The notes under the pieces are model-generated. The model searched no databases. It was not told the DNA's origin and was given only the letters and a program-made list of their open reading frames with translations. Below are positions 36,801-46,313 of a stretch of 54,621 nt of DNA, piece by piece (position 1 is the first letter of the stretch; each line of letters opens with the position of its first letter). Source of the stretch: Legionella nautarum (lineage in GTDB: Bacteria; Pseudomonadota; Gammaproteobacteria; Legionellales; Legionellaceae); assembly GCF_001467895.1 (NCBI RefSeq), contig NZ_LNYO01000010.1, positions 1 through 54,621 on the forward strand. The letters are read 5' to 3'. The translations under genes were made by a program, and so were the position numbers.

Positions 36801-38381
36801 ATGAAGAGAAGAGTTTCTCTTACAGCAGGAGCACTAGATAGATCAACCATTTTTTCAATTGTTATTATTAGTATGTTAGTCAGTATCCTATCTCTAATTG
36901 TTCCAATAGCCGCTCAAACATTAGTTAATTTAATTGCATTTGGTAAATTATTACAACCTGTATTGACTCTAAGTATCATGGTTTTCATTTTAATGGTAAG
37001 TTTAGGCGCCCTCAGTGTTTGGCAGCTTATTATCATTGAGACAATTCAACAGAAACTGATGGTAAAAGTTAGTTTAAATTTAACAGAACAACTCACCCAT
37101 CTATCTATTGAGAGTTTTTCAACCCACTCTGGGCCTGAGTTGGTTAATCGCTTTTTTGAAATTGTGACTATAAAAAAATCACTTGCCAGCTTATTGATTT
37201 ACGGAATAAATCTTGGTCTGCAAGTATTTTTTGGTTTAATTTTGCTTTTAGCCTATCATCCTCTTTTTATTTTCTTTGATAGTTTTATTGTAATAAGCAT
37301 CCTACTTATTGTATTTGTTCCTTATCGTAAAGCTATCGATTCAGCGAAAAAAGAATGTGCTAAAAAACATAAAATTGGCTCATGGCTCGAGGAAATTTTA
37401 ATCAACCATTTTTTATTTAAATTTAATTTTTATGATCGGTTCGTTCTTCAAGAAACAGATCGCAGGTTAGTTGAATTTCTGAAAGTGAGAAATCAACATT
37501 TCAAAGAACTGATTAAGCAGCAAACTGGTTTTTATATTTTATCCGCCTTTGCAACCAGTCTTCTACTTGGTTTAGGAGGCTATCTTGTTATCAACAATCA
37601 ATTAAGTTTAGGCCAATTAGTCGCCTCTGAGATAATATTAGGGTCGTTTATTTATGCGTTCAAACGATTTGGTACACTATTAGAAAACTATTATGACTTA
37701 AGGGCATCTTCTGACAAAATTGATGCACTTATGAATTTACCTACCGAACAAACTCAAAAAGCCCTAAATTTTTTTTCATCGCAAAATTATTTCCGATTAC
37801 GTATTCATGATAAAGATCAAGTAGTTCTTTCACAAAACCAGCCTCTTATCATTAAAACTACCAGCTCTGAATTATGTAAATATTTTGTTGAGGATTTGTT
37901 TGGTTTTGCAAAACATAATTTTTTGGAGATTGACATAAATGGAATATCTTGTGATGAAAAGCATCGTATTCTTCTCCGTCATCACAGCCTTCTTGTCAGT
38001 GGGATTCAATGGTTCTCAGGCAGTATATACGACAATTTATTTTTAAAACGCAAAAACAGTACAAATGTAGATGTCTATGTCCTACTTGAGAAATTAGGCT
38101 TAATAGCTAAAATTAGAAAGCTGCCTGAAGACCTTCACACTTTGATTTATGATTGGCAAACTGTATTTACTGAGGAAGATTTAACAAAGCTAATGATAGC
38201 ACGTGCTTTCTTCTTAAAGCCTCAGCTATTGGTTATCGATAGAAGCCTTGATTTATTTGACTCACAAACCCTAGAAGAAATACTAGTTTTATTAAAAAAT
38301 TTAGATAGCACGCTAATAATTATCCTGAGTAACCGATCAGACTTGTCATTATTCCCTCACTTTTCAAATGTGAATTTATGA
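36801..38381 (+). CDS. ABC exporter subunit with degenerate ATPase domain (type I secretion-like)
   Basis: 526 residues from ATG 36801 (AGGGA seven bases before); a second ATG is six bases upstream. Residues about 15-290 form six membrane helices of the ABC exporter type. The C-terminal domain aligns with ABC ATPases (SGSIYDNLFL; LMIARAFFLKPQLLVIDRSL; LIIILSNRSD), but every key element is changed. Walker A is replaced (QPLIIKTTSSELCKYFVEDL), the Q-loop Gln is lost, the LSGGQ signature reads FTEEDLTK, the Walker B glutamate is Arg (VIDR), and the switch His is Asn. It should not hydrolyse ATP. It heads a tight trio with HlyD and TolC homologues. Confidence 0.85.
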   Translation: MKRRVSLTAGALDRSTIFSIVIISMLVSILSLIVPIAAQTLVNLIAFGKLLQPVLTLSIMVFILMVSLGALSVWQLIIIETIQQKLMVKVSLNLTEQLTHLSIESFSTHSGPELVNRFFEIVTIKKSLASLLIYGINLGLQVFFGLILLLAYHPLFIFFDSFIVISILLIVFVPYRKAIDSAKKECAKKHKIGSWLEEILINHFLFKFNFYDRFVLQETDRRLVEFLKVRNQHFKELIKQQTGFYILSAFATSLLLGLGGYLVINNQLSLGQLVASEIILGSFIYAFKRFGTLLENYYDLRASSDKIDALMNLPTEQTQKALNFFSSQNYFRLRIHDKDQVVLSQNQPLIIKTTSSELCKYFVEDLFGFAKHNFLEIDINGISCDEKHRILLRHHSLLVSGIQWFSGSIYDNLFLKRKNSTNVDVYVLLEKLGLIAKIRKLPEDLHTLIYDWQTVFTEEDLTKLMIARAFFLKPQLLVIDRSLDLFDSQTLEEILVLLKNLDSTLIIILSNRSDLSLFPHFSNVNL

Positions 38382-39364
38382 AACTTTATTCTTATACAAT
38401 TCTAAAAAAGCTACCTAAACCGAAAACAGTTTTATTCATTACTTTACCGATTTTTTTAGGCATGGTGCTTATTCTTTTATTGACGCCTTGGCAACAATTT
38501 GCATTAGGAAATGGCCGAGTAATCGCTTTTTCACCAACAGAGCGTCTACATACTGTTAATTCCCCTATTAGTGGACGAATAAAAAAATGGTATGTTGATG
38601 AAGGAATGATAGTAAAGCCAGGTGATCCTTTAGTAGATGTGTCGGATAATGATCCTGAGCTTTTATCGCGCTTGGAGCTAGAAAAAAAAGCAATTCTCCT
38701 CAGAATCGAAGCAGCCAAACAGGCTATAGCGGCAGGAAAATCAAATGTCATTAGGCAGAAGAAACTATATGAGGAGGGCATCAACTCAAAGCGTCAGTAT
38801 GAACTTGCACAGATTGAGTATGCTAAATATCAAAATGATCTTGCTCAAGCTAATATCAATAAAGTTGATATTGATATACGGATTGCCAGACAACAAACTC
38901 AACTTATAAAAGCACACGTAGCAGGTACTATTTTTAAGCGATTAACCGGAGAACAAAGCGTCGTTGTTAGTGCAGGTCAGGTATTAGCGCAAATTATTCC
39001 GAATACTAAGTCACGCGCAGTAGAACTCTGGATTGATGGAAATGATATACCTTTTGTCCGCTTACATCAAAAGGCTCAGCTCCAATTCGAAGGTTGGCCT
39101 GCTATTCAATTTCGCGGATGGCCTGAAATTGCAGTAGGAACGTTTAGGGGCACTGTTGCATTCATCGATCCGACTGATAATGGTCGAGGTCTCTTTCGAG
39201 TGGTCATTGTCCCCAATGAGCCATGGCCTAACACTCGTTTTTTAAGACAGGGAGTTTTAGTTCATGGTTGGGTCCAATTAGGTAAAGTGCCGTTATGGTA
39301 CGAACTTTGGCGTCAATTTAATGGTTTTCCTCCTGAAAGCGATGATGAGTATAAAAAGTTATGA
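38378..39364 (+). CDS. HlyD-family periplasmic adaptor
   Basis: 328-residue membrane fusion protein: one inner-membrane helix (residues about 19-37), a first half-lipoyl domain (TVNSPISGRIKKWYVDEGM), an alpha-hairpin coiled coil (about 88-165), the second half-lipoyl (IKAHVAGTIFKRLTGE) and a beta-barrel. It bridges the ABC subunit and the outer-membrane channel. The ATG overlaps the ABC stop (ATGA), and its own stop overlaps the TolC-like start in the same way. Confidence 0.9.
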   Translation: MKLYSYTILKKLPKPKTVLFITLPIFLGMVLILLLTPWQQFALGNGRVIAFSPTERLHTVNSPISGRIKKWYVDEGMIVKPGDPLVDVSDNDPELLSRLELEKKAILLRIEAAKQAIAAGKSNVIRQKKLYEEGINSKRQYELAQIEYAKYQNDLAQANINKVDIDIRIARQQTQLIKAHVAGTIFKRLTGEQSVVVSAGQVLAQIIPNTKSRAVELWIDGNDIPFVRLHQKAQLQFEGWPAIQFRGWPEIAVGTFRGTVAFIDPTDNGRGLFRVVIVPNEPWPNTRFLRQGVLVHGWVQLGKVPLWYELWRQFNGFPPESDDEYKKL

Positions 39365-40836
39365 TCAACCAATTAGTTTACCGATCTAAGGCTTTTATTA
39401 ATGTAATACTCCTAATTTTGTTTCTTTTGAGTTCTTCAGAAAGCTTTTGCAGAATTAATGAGCCATTGAAGCTAGTGGATATCCTTGAGAAAGTCGATCA
39501 ATTTTATCCACAAGTTATAATTGCTTATTTAGAAATAAGTAAAGCTCAAGGTGATTATATCAGCGCACTCGGGAATTTTGATCCTACCTTGAATATTAAC
39601 AGCCGCTCCCAACCTTTTGGAGGCTATGTTAATACACATATCGATAATGAATTGGTTGTCCCTACCCTAAAAAATGGTCTAAAACTCTTTGGTGGATACC
39701 GGATTGGACGTGGTGATTGGCCTATATATTATCAAAATTACCTTACTAATTCTGGCGGTGAATACCGTGTGGGCTTATCTTTCCCTTTGCTCAGAAATAG
39801 AGCAATTGATAAAGAGCGAACTGCTTTGTTTACCCAGGCAGAAATAATTCACTTAAACAATCAAAATGCCTCATCAACGAAAATAAAAATATATCAAGAA
39901 GCCATTAAAGCCTATTGGCAATGGGTTGAAGCAGGCTTTCAAGTGAAGGCTTTCAGGCATTTGCTTTTTTTAGCAAAGAAAAGACAAGATGCTATCATAA
40001 AGCAAGCAAATCAAGGTGAGTTGGCTAAACTGGCTATAGCGGAAAATTTACAAATGATGATCCAACGCCAACAATTTGTAAATCAAGGTAAGATGATGCT
40101 AGAGCAGGCGGCAGTAAACCTTTCAATTTATTATCGAGATTCAAGAGGGCGAAGACTGAAACCAAAAACCTCTCAATTACCCCATTTAATAAAAGCAAAA
40201 CGGATTACAGTATCGACTATTTTTGACAGATTAAAAGATCATCCAGAACTTCGTAAAATGGAAAGTTATTATCATATCGTTAAAATGAAACAGAATTTAG
40301 CTCGTAATGATTTACTACCTAACTTGGATGCGATGGCTTATACCTCGAAACAATATGGAAACGGAGGATACCCTAGGCTAATCCCCCAGGCAGCACTGGT
40401 GGGAATTTCATTTAAATTTCCGTTTTGCCAACGCGAGGCAAAAGGGAGACTCCTAAGCAGCACCAGTGAACTTAAACAAATTAAAACTAAAAAAAAATTT
40501 ATCTATGAAAAATTAAGTAATCAATTAGCTAATTTTTTTATAGCAATCAGAATTTACAATCAGCAAATTAATTTACTGACTCATTCTTTGCACTTGGCAA
40601 AAAAAGTAGAGCATGGAGAGATGAAAAAATTTTATCAAGGGGATAGCACACTTTTTTTAGTTAATCAGCGAGAGCAAAATACAACCCAGGTACGATTGGA
40701 TTTAATCAATGCTAAAATAAGTTTGCAACAACTTAATGATTTAGTTCAATTTTTCTCTTCAACAGAGAAAATACTTAAAATTAATAAGACCCGGCGGGGA
40801 GCTATTGCTTCAGTTATAAGGACTAAATTAAATTAA
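39361..40836 (+). CDS. TolC-family outer-membrane efflux protein
   Basis: 491 residues with a signal peptide (FINVILLILFLLSSSESFC) and the two helical hairpin halves of the TolC fold (ILEKVDQFYPQVIIAYLEIS; ITVSTIFDRLKDHPELRKME; QINLLTHSLHLAKKVEHGEM). It ends the three-gene cluster, coupled by an ATGA overlap. No toxin, RTX protein or bacteriocin is adjacent, so the substrate is unknown. Confidence 0.88.
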   Translation: MINQLVYRSKAFINVILLILFLLSSSESFCRINEPLKLVDILEKVDQFYPQVIIAYLEISKAQGDYISALGNFDPTLNINSRSQPFGGYVNTHIDNELVVPTLKNGLKLFGGYRIGRGDWPIYYQNYLTNSGGEYRVGLSFPLLRNRAIDKERTALFTQAEIIHLNNQNASSTKIKIYQEAIKAYWQWVEAGFQVKAFRHLLFLAKKRQDAIIKQANQGELAKLAIAENLQMMIQRQQFVNQGKMMLEQAAVNLSIYYRDSRGRRLKPKTSQLPHLIKAKRITVSTIFDRLKDHPELRKMESYYHIVKMKQNLARNDLLPNLDAMAYTSKQYGNGGYPRLIPQAALVGISFKFPFCQREAKGRLLSSTSELKQIKTKKKFIYEKLSNQLANFFIAIRIYNQQINLLTHSLHLAKKVEHGEMKKFYQGDSTLFLVNQREQNTTQVRLDLINAKISLQQLNDLVQFFSSTEKILKINKTRRGAIASVIRTKLN

Positions 40837-40857
40837 CAATAAACACATCATTGTTAA
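40833..40857 (+). terminator. Inverted repeat at the end of the tolC-like gene
   Basis: TTAACAAT-AAACACATC-ATTGTTAA overlaps the stop codon. It is AT-rich and has no T-run, so termination is uncertain. Confidence 0.4.
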
Positions 40858-41158
40858 TATTAACTTGACTATTTCAACTAAAGCGGTTTCTTGCTCTTTT
40901 CAAGATATAAATAGATCTAGAGTTCATATTCAGTGGAGTTGTGAAAATATCAGTTAAGGCCTTTCGACCAAAGGAAAGTCCTAAGGGATGATGGTCGAAT
41001 AATAGTATCAAATTTATAAATTAATTAAGGTGAATCTAAATAAGTAACATCAAAATTAATTTATAACTTTTTGAACATACTTTACTTCCATCTTTTATCA
41101 ATCCAGGCCACTGGATAAAATATTTTCTACTCTTATAAACTATGTACAAGGATATGAA
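40858..41158. other. Convergent intergenic region with a second inverted repeat
   Basis: The 3' ends of tolC and purK face each other here. TTCGACC (40963-40969) pairs with GGTCGAA (40993-40999), and the enclosed AAAGG...CCTA can extend the fold. It could serve as the terminator of the purK operon. Otherwise AT-rich with no gene. Confidence 0.4.
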
Positions 41159-42268
41159 TCAACTTTTCACAGGAAGGATTGAATCGTTTATCATTTTCAT
41201 AAGTTTAAGCTTACTCTCTTCATATCGATTAAGGTCGTGGTCGAATAAAGTTATATGTCCTACCTTCCGATTAGGATAAGATTTTTTACCGTAATTATGA
41301 TAATGAACTCCTGGAATGTTTAGACAATCTTCTATGGGAAACATATTGCCAAGACAATTTACTAAAAAGCAATTACTAAGAAATTCTGTATTGCCTAAGG
41401 GTAAAGAAAAAATTGCGCGTAAATGATTTTCAAACTGACTAGTCATTGCCCCTTCAATCGTTAAATGACCCGAATTATGAACTCTGGGAGCTATTTCATT
41501 GACGATGAGATCGCCATTGTGGTGAAAAAATTCGACGGTCATTACCCCTACATATTCCAAAGCATCCATAATTTTTTTAACAATGCTTTCGGCTTTCTGT
41601 TGCAACAAGTTATTAGCTAATGAAGCTTCAGACCAGTGGAGTATACCATTGTAATGTTGATTTTTAATAAGAGGATAAAATCGTGTTTCTCCTTGTTTAT
41701 TCCTCACAGCAATAAGTGATAGTTCCCCTTCATAAGGAACAAATTGTTCCAAAATTAAATCATTAGACTGCATCAGTTTCCATGCTTTTTCTATATCAGA
41801 AAGCTGATGAAGCACATATTGTCCCTTACCATCATAACCCAATCGTCTTGTTTTCAAAACGGCAGGGCTATTCTTCCAACTTATAAAAATATCGGATAGC
41901 TGATCGAGAGTTTCAATTGCAACAAAACGTGCGGTTTTGATAGCTAATGAGTTTAGAAATTTTTTTTCTAACAAGCGATCTTGACTAATTTTCAGAGCTT
42001 TAATAGGGGGATAAAATAAAACTTTTTCTCCGATTGTATTAGCACAAGCTAATGGTATATTTTCCGTTTCAAAAGTAACACAATCCAATTCGTTACAAAA
42101 AGCCGTAATTAACTTTTCGTCAGAGAAAGAGCCTGAGATGATACGAGTTACATCGGATGCGCATGGATTTGTATCGGGTGCAAAGCACAGAGTGCGAATT
42201 CCAAGGTAGTGCCCAGCAATAGCCAGCATTTTTGCTAATTGCCCAGCACCTAAGATGCCAAGTTTCAT
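41159..42268 (-). CDS. purK: N5-carboxyaminoimidazole ribonucleotide synthase
   Basis: Uses ATP and bicarbonate to carboxylate aminoimidazole ribonucleotide to N5-CAIR in purine synthesis. 369-residue ATP-grasp enzyme: [16 protein letters not shown] at the N terminus, [25 protein letters not shown] (ATP-binding loop), [34 protein letters not shown]. It overlaps the purE stop by four bases (ATGA), so the two are coupled. It is the last gene of a six-gene minus-strand run that begins with the inorganic-carbon transporter genes dabB and dabA. Confidence 0.95.
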   Translation of the reverse strand: MKLGILGAGQLAKMLAIAGHYLGIRTLCFAPDTNPCASDVTRIISGSFSDEKLITAFCNELDCVTFETENIPLACANTIGEKVLFYPPIKALKISQDRLLEKKFLNSLAIKTARFVAIETLDQLSDIFISWKNSPAVLKTRRLGYDGKGQYVLHQLSDIEKAWKLMQSNDLILEQFVPYEGELSLIAVRNKQGETRFYPLIKNQHYNGILHWSEASLANNLLQQKAESIVKKIMDALEYVGVMTVEFFHHNGDLIVNEIAPRVHNSGHLTIEGAMTSQFENHLRAIFSLPLGNTEFLSNCFLVNCLGNMFPIEDCLNIPGVHYHNYGKKSYPNRKVGHITLFDHDLNRYEESKLKLMKMINDSILPVKS

Positions 42269-42765
42269 AATAACTCCAATGGGGATTGGTTCTCAAGAAC
42301 TTTTTGAGTTTGTTGCTTTCGGTATTGATTTAACCGTTCACAAATCTCAACATTGTTGTTAGCAAGGATTGCTGCTGCTAAAATTGCAGCGTTGATAGCT
42401 CCCGCTTTGCCCACAGCTAGAGTACCAACGGGAACCCCCGTGGGCATTTGAACGATCGAAAGCAATGAATCTAAACCATCGAGTAAGGAAGATGGAATTG
42501 GCACACCCAAAACTGGGAGCCTCGTCATTGCAGCCATCATCCCAGGAAGATGGGCGGCACCACCTGCGCCTGCAATAATAATTTGTATTCCCCGCTCAGC
42601 GGCATTTTGCGCATAATTATAGAGCTTGTCTGGTGTTCGATGAGCGGAGACAATCTCTGCTTCAAAAGAAATTTTAAAGTCCTTTAATGTTCTTGCGCAT
42701 TCACTAAGTATCGTCCAATCACTTTGAGAGCCCATTACAATACCAACAAGAGGATTTTCTTGCAT
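42265..42765 (-). CDS. purE: N5-carboxyaminoimidazole ribonucleotide mutase
   Basis: Converts N5-CAIR to CAIR. The start at ATG 42765 ([17 protein letters not shown]) lies eight bases after AGGAG; ATG 42771 is only two bases from it and less likely. 166 residues. Conserved [19 protein letters not shown] and [14 protein letters not shown] form the active site of class I PurE. It begins 25 bases after the DUF6671 gene and overlaps purK. Confidence 0.95.
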   Translation of the reverse strand: MQENPLVGIVMGSQSDWTILSECARTLKDFKISFEAEIVSAHRTPDKLYNYAQNAAERGIQIIIAGAGGAAHLPGMMAAMTRLPVLGVPIPSSLLDGLDSLLSIVQMPTGVPVGTLAVGKAGAINAAILAAAILANNNVEICERLNQYRKQQTQKVLENQSPLELL

Positions 42766-42790
42766 CTTCATTACTCCTATACTTATTTTT

Positions 42791-43624
42791 TTAAGGATTA
42801 CAATAATTACAGTATTGAGGTTCTGCTTCAATTAAGCCATCTTTCCTTGAATATTTTTCAAAATAATCACATTGAATACAACCCCAAATTTCTTGCTGGT
42901 ATAAGGAAGTAAGGGATGCGCATTGGCGGCAAAGAAGACTTCCTTCGGTCTTTTTAAACCCAAAGCCAGGAGCACTGCATAAAGGGCAGCAGCATCGGAT
43001 GCGATTGACTAGTTTTTCGGCGAGCACAGCGATTGCCTGCATCCTCGTTGGGTTCATCATTGCTCTCATATCGGTTGCGAGAAAGAGCTCTTTTTCTAGT
43101 TTAAAACCCGATGCTAAGGCAGTTTGAAGCGCTTTTATATCTCTGATTCCTTTTGCAACTACTTTTTTATCGCTATGGGTCTGAAGGGTAAGTGCGTGTT
43201 CGGGAAAGCCTGCCCTTTTCAAAAAATCATTGAGCTCTGTTTGCGGATTGATGGTCATCATGCAGTAATTTGTCTTGGGGGTAATATATTGCTCTGCAAT
43301 GATCCAGTTATTCTTCCTATCTAAAAACACCATAATTTCATGATCACTAGGAATAAAAGGAAAAGACGGATGCGCACCAAAACTTCCTTCACTGGAAATC
43401 GCCAATTCATATTTATAGCGCTCTGCAGCATGGCGTGCTTTTAAAACACAAGTTTGATAAGGGGATGTGGTCCTTGCTATTTCACCAGTGAAGGTACCAA
43501 ATTCGTCGGTATCAAAGTCGTGCACATCAAGTGTGCACGCCAGTTTATCAAAAAAAACATCAGCAATTGCTTTTTCCTTCTGATGTTTCGAGGCAAGAAG
43601 AATTGACCGATTCTGATAATGCAT
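42791..43624 (-). CDS. DUF6671-like protein with C-terminal zinc ribbons
   Basis: 277 residues. The N-terminal domain ([56 protein letters not shown]) fits the uncharacterised DUF6671 family. The C terminus has four CxxC pairs (CPLC, CRQC, CIQC, CNYC), expected to bind two zinc ions. It lies two bases after the PII-like gene and directly before purE, so it is very likely cotranscribed with dabBA and purEK. Role unknown; context suggests carbon sensing or handling. Confidence 0.75.
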   Translation of the reverse strand: MHYQNRSILLASKHQKEKAIADVFFDKLACTLDVHDFDTDEFGTFTGEIARTTSPYQTCVLKARHAAERYKYELAISSEGSFGAHPSFPFIPSDHEIMVFLDRKNNWIIAEQYITPKTNYCMMTINPQTELNDFLKRAGFPEHALTLQTHSDKKVVAKGIRDIKALQTALASGFKLEKELFLATDMRAMMNPTRMQAIAVLAEKLVNRIRCCCPLCSAPGFGFKKTEGSLLCRQCASLTSLYQQEIWGCIQCDYFEKYSRKDGLIEAEPQYCNYCNP

Positions 43625-43626
43625 GA

Positions 43627-43995
43627 TTAATCCTCTTCAATTGAGTTAAAATAATCCATTCGCGCTACGTCAACATCCGAGACAAACATAACGCCTGAAT
43701 TATTTTGAAATAGGGTTTTCATTCCTAAAGCAAGGGTTGCAATCACTTCCTCTGGTGCCACTGCAAGAAACATTAAAAGAGACGCCCTGTCGTTAAATAA
43801 TATTTTTCCTTCATGAAATCCATGATGACCTTTACCCGATATATTTCGCAATAAAGTAAAACCTGTGACCTTGGCTTCCTCCATCATCGAAGTGATGAGA
43901 TGTTCATGCTCACCAGAAACAATAATTTCTATTTTTTTCATAGGATGTAGGTTAATACCAGTATCCTTTCGCTCTTGAACTTTAATGGTGCTCAT
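43627..43995 (-). CDS. PII-like protein linked to the DAB transporter
   Basis: 122 residues. The part MKKIEIIVSGEHEHLITSMM begins a ferredoxin-like PII fold. TGFTLLRNISGKGHHGFHEG corresponds to the T-loop region, and EEVIATLALGMKTLF to the second helix. PII-like proteins are often encoded with DabA/DabB or SbtA bicarbonate systems and may sense adenine nucleotides or bicarbonate. The start at 43995 is preceded by TAGGAAAAAAT. It lies 13 bases after dabA. Confidence 0.8.
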   Translation of the reverse strand: MSTIKVQERKDTGINLHPMKKIEIIVSGEHEHLITSMMEEAKVTGFTLLRNISGKGHHGFHEGKILFNDRASLLMFLAVAPEEVIATLALGMKTLFQNNSGVMFVSDVDVARMDYFNSIEED

Positions 43996-44008
43996 ATTTT
44001 TTCCTATT

Positions 44009-46294
44009 TTAGTTTGCTAAAATCCAATGACCCCTTTGATTCAATTTGTAGGCCAGTCCATCATTGGCGTCTATTAGAATCAGATGAACCCATTCATTGA
44101 AGAATAATTTTTTCAAAATTGTTTGTCGTTCGATAATGTTTGACACAAGCTTCTTAGGTGCCAGAATCAAAGTCACTAAACGTTGCGGTTGATGATAAGA
44201 ACATGTATCGCTGCTCATTACTGATTGCAAAGGAAGCCCGTGCATTAAATCACTGCCATTTCCCTGCATAACACCCAATTTACCGGTGATATTATGAGTA
44301 ATTTTGCTTCCACTTCCGTAAGCTACATTATCAAGGGTTGAAAACAAATATTGACTATTAATCCATTGGGCAACCACCATCGGTGCAGTTAAAATTGTTT
44401 CAAGAAGGCTCCCTTCAGGGTCTTGTGTCCAGTCATAAGAATGTAAAAAGCATCGCCCATCAAGATCAATATTTTTTGTTAAAGAACGTGGCGCAACAAT
44501 AAAAGCGGCGTTGCGTGCAAGCCCCCATTCAGGCCGTGTTTCAGACCAATCCTGACTTCTCCGCTGGATGTCTTTTTCTGCATGGATTGAATTTAATTTT
44601 TTGCCTCGTTCTAGATTTGTGCAAACTTTTGCTTTCTCTAAATCAGCTCGCAATTGGGTAAGGAGATGTGGATAGATTACTTTAGGCTTCTTCAAATTAT
44701 AGATATCAATGGAGTCGGTCGTTGTATTATGAAGTGCAGCATAAAATAGCGTGTCCAGCGGTATATGTATGCCTTTTTCTTCTAATGCTCTTCGAACTTC
44801 TGGCTTATTTAACATTGCAGCTAAAAGTTTGGCATTGGTACCGCCATGATTTCCACCACAGGCACCGCAATCCAATGCCGATGCATAAGGATTGTTTTCT
44901 GTCGAACTTCCATGACCGCAAAAAATAATAAGTTTTGCAAAGCCTGAAGTGAGCCCCATCAATCGCAACACCGTTTCTGCATAATCGATCTGCTCGCTTA
45001 AAGAAATGCCCTGCTCCCAGTTGTCCTCATTTAGCTCAAACAAAGGTTCTGTTTGAACTTCAGGATTCATGAAACGTTTTAAAGATGCGCTTGATTGGTT
45101 AGCAAAAGTTGGAGCAAGCGACTTAAATAGCATTTTTACACCACACCAGGCCCCCAATGTTTCGACTAATGCAAAAGGGGTTACAAAATTATATTTTAAT
45201 TCTTGGTACATCGTTCTAAAGCTAGTCTTGATGACTTTTTCTTGCTGGAGATGTTTAATAGAGCGAGCGTTTTTAACGCTTGGCTTTTCATCAATGTAAA
45301 AACGTGGTTTTAATAATACAGGGCAACAGTCTTTTAGCTTGCCAGTTGCAAATTCTTTAACACGGATAGGTAAACCAAAAAAACCTGCAAAGCCCAGTGT
45401 TTCGTAATTTCCCAGCTTTTCTATAGCCCTACGAATGGGCTCAGAACGAACATCAATACAAAAAACTAGCTGTGCATTGGCCCTTTCACTCTTCGTTTCT
45501 AATGCATTCGCTGCAGGCAAAACAGTTCTTATCAATGTTTGTTGATAGTTCTTTTCATTATTTTTCAATTCATTAAGAACTTTTTGAACCGAAGAACTAT
45601 CTTCTGTTCTTTGGCTTTCTTTCGCAGCTTCTGGCCAAAGCAAGCAAGTAATGACCAGACGTACGGCAAGAAAATCTGTCAGTGTAATAGGCTGTTTGTC
45701 TTTTGCTGTGGAATTATCCCAAGCGGTTTTCCATTTCACCAAGCCAGCCCAGCCTGGTAAATAAAGAAAAGTTTGGGTAATAAATTCTTCTTCTTTTTCT
45801 TTAGAAACTCCAAGTTTTTCTAAGCAGAGAATGATAGCTTCTTCAGCGTTTTTCGGTAAATTGGATAGCCATTGTATGTAATCTTTTTTATTGTGATGTA
45901 GTTTTTTATCAAAATAAGCTAATTTTGAAAATCCAAAATAAAACCCTTTGTCCCGATGGGGCATTTCGATAGCACTTTGTCCGAGATCAAAAAAGCTACC
46001 ACACCATTTAATCATTTGTAAATTAACCTTTTCTAAGGAACTGTTGTGCGGGGCTTTTTTTTGCCTAAAACCACCTGTTGTTAAAGCCTCTTCAAAGTGT
46101 TTTTCTTCAAAGCCTTGCAAGGGGTTACATGCTATAAAAGTTTCCAGGGGCCACACAGGTGCAATTCTTTTAGCAGCATTATTGATTAAGGCGCTTACCC
46201 TAAGCCTTCTGTTTTCTGTCTTAACAGGAATAGCTGCTTTCATTGAAAATTCAATTGTTTTTTCTTTGTTTGATATTATTTTTTCTGTAGTCAT
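44009..46294 (-). CDS. dabA: Inorganic carbon transporter subunit DabA
   Basis: Large cytoplasmic subunit of the DAB inorganic-carbon accumulation system (DUF2309). It resembles a beta-carbonic anhydrase and is thought to hydrate CO2 to bicarbonate vectorially, using energy from DabB. 761 residues. The expected zinc-site residues are present: Cys279 and Asp281 in [10 protein letters not shown], His461 in IFCGHGSS, Cys476 in [16 protein letters not shown]. The N-terminal [19 protein letters not shown] is a family signature. The gene order dabB-dabA with a 19-base gap supports the assignment. Confidence 0.93.
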   Translation of the reverse strand: MTTEKIISNKEKTIEFSMKAAIPVKTENRRLRVSALINNAAKRIAPVWPLETFIACNPLQGFEEKHFEEALTTGGFRQKKAPHNSSLEKVNLQMIKWCGSFFDLGQSAIEMPHRDKGFYFGFSKLAYFDKKLHHNKKDYIQWLSNLPKNAEEAIILCLEKLGVSKEKEEEFITQTFLYLPGWAGLVKWKTAWDNSTAKDKQPITLTDFLAVRLVITCLLWPEAAKESQRTEDSSSVQKVLNELKNNEKNYQQTLIRTVLPAANALETKSERANAQLVFCIDVRSEPIRRAIEKLGNYETLGFAGFFGLPIRVKEFATGKLKDCCPVLLKPRFYIDEKPSVKNARSIKHLQQEKVIKTSFRTMYQELKYNFVTPFALVETLGAWCGVKMLFKSLAPTFANQSSASLKRFMNPEVQTEPLFELNEDNWEQGISLSEQIDYAETVLRLMGLTSGFAKLIIFCGHGSSTENNPYASALDCGACGGNHGGTNAKLLAAMLNKPEVRRALEEKGIHIPLDTLFYAALHNTTTDSIDIYNLKKPKVIYPHLLTQLRADLEKAKVCTNLERGKKLNSIHAEKDIQRRSQDWSETRPEWGLARNAAFIVAPRSLTKNIDLDGRCFLHSYDWTQDPEGSLLETILTAPMVVAQWINSQYLFSTLDNVAYGSGSKITHNITGKLGVMQGNGSDLMHGLPLQSVMSSDTCSYHQPQRLVTLILAPKKLVSNIIERQTILKKLFFNEWVHLILIDANDGLAYKLNQRGHWILAN

Positions 46295-46313
46295 TTTCTA
46301 CTCCTTAAAGTAA

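Noticed and set aside
45948-46313. Plus-strand ORF of 121 codons opposite dabA
   Set aside because: Antisense shadow of the dabA 5' end, and overlaps no promoter-like signal.
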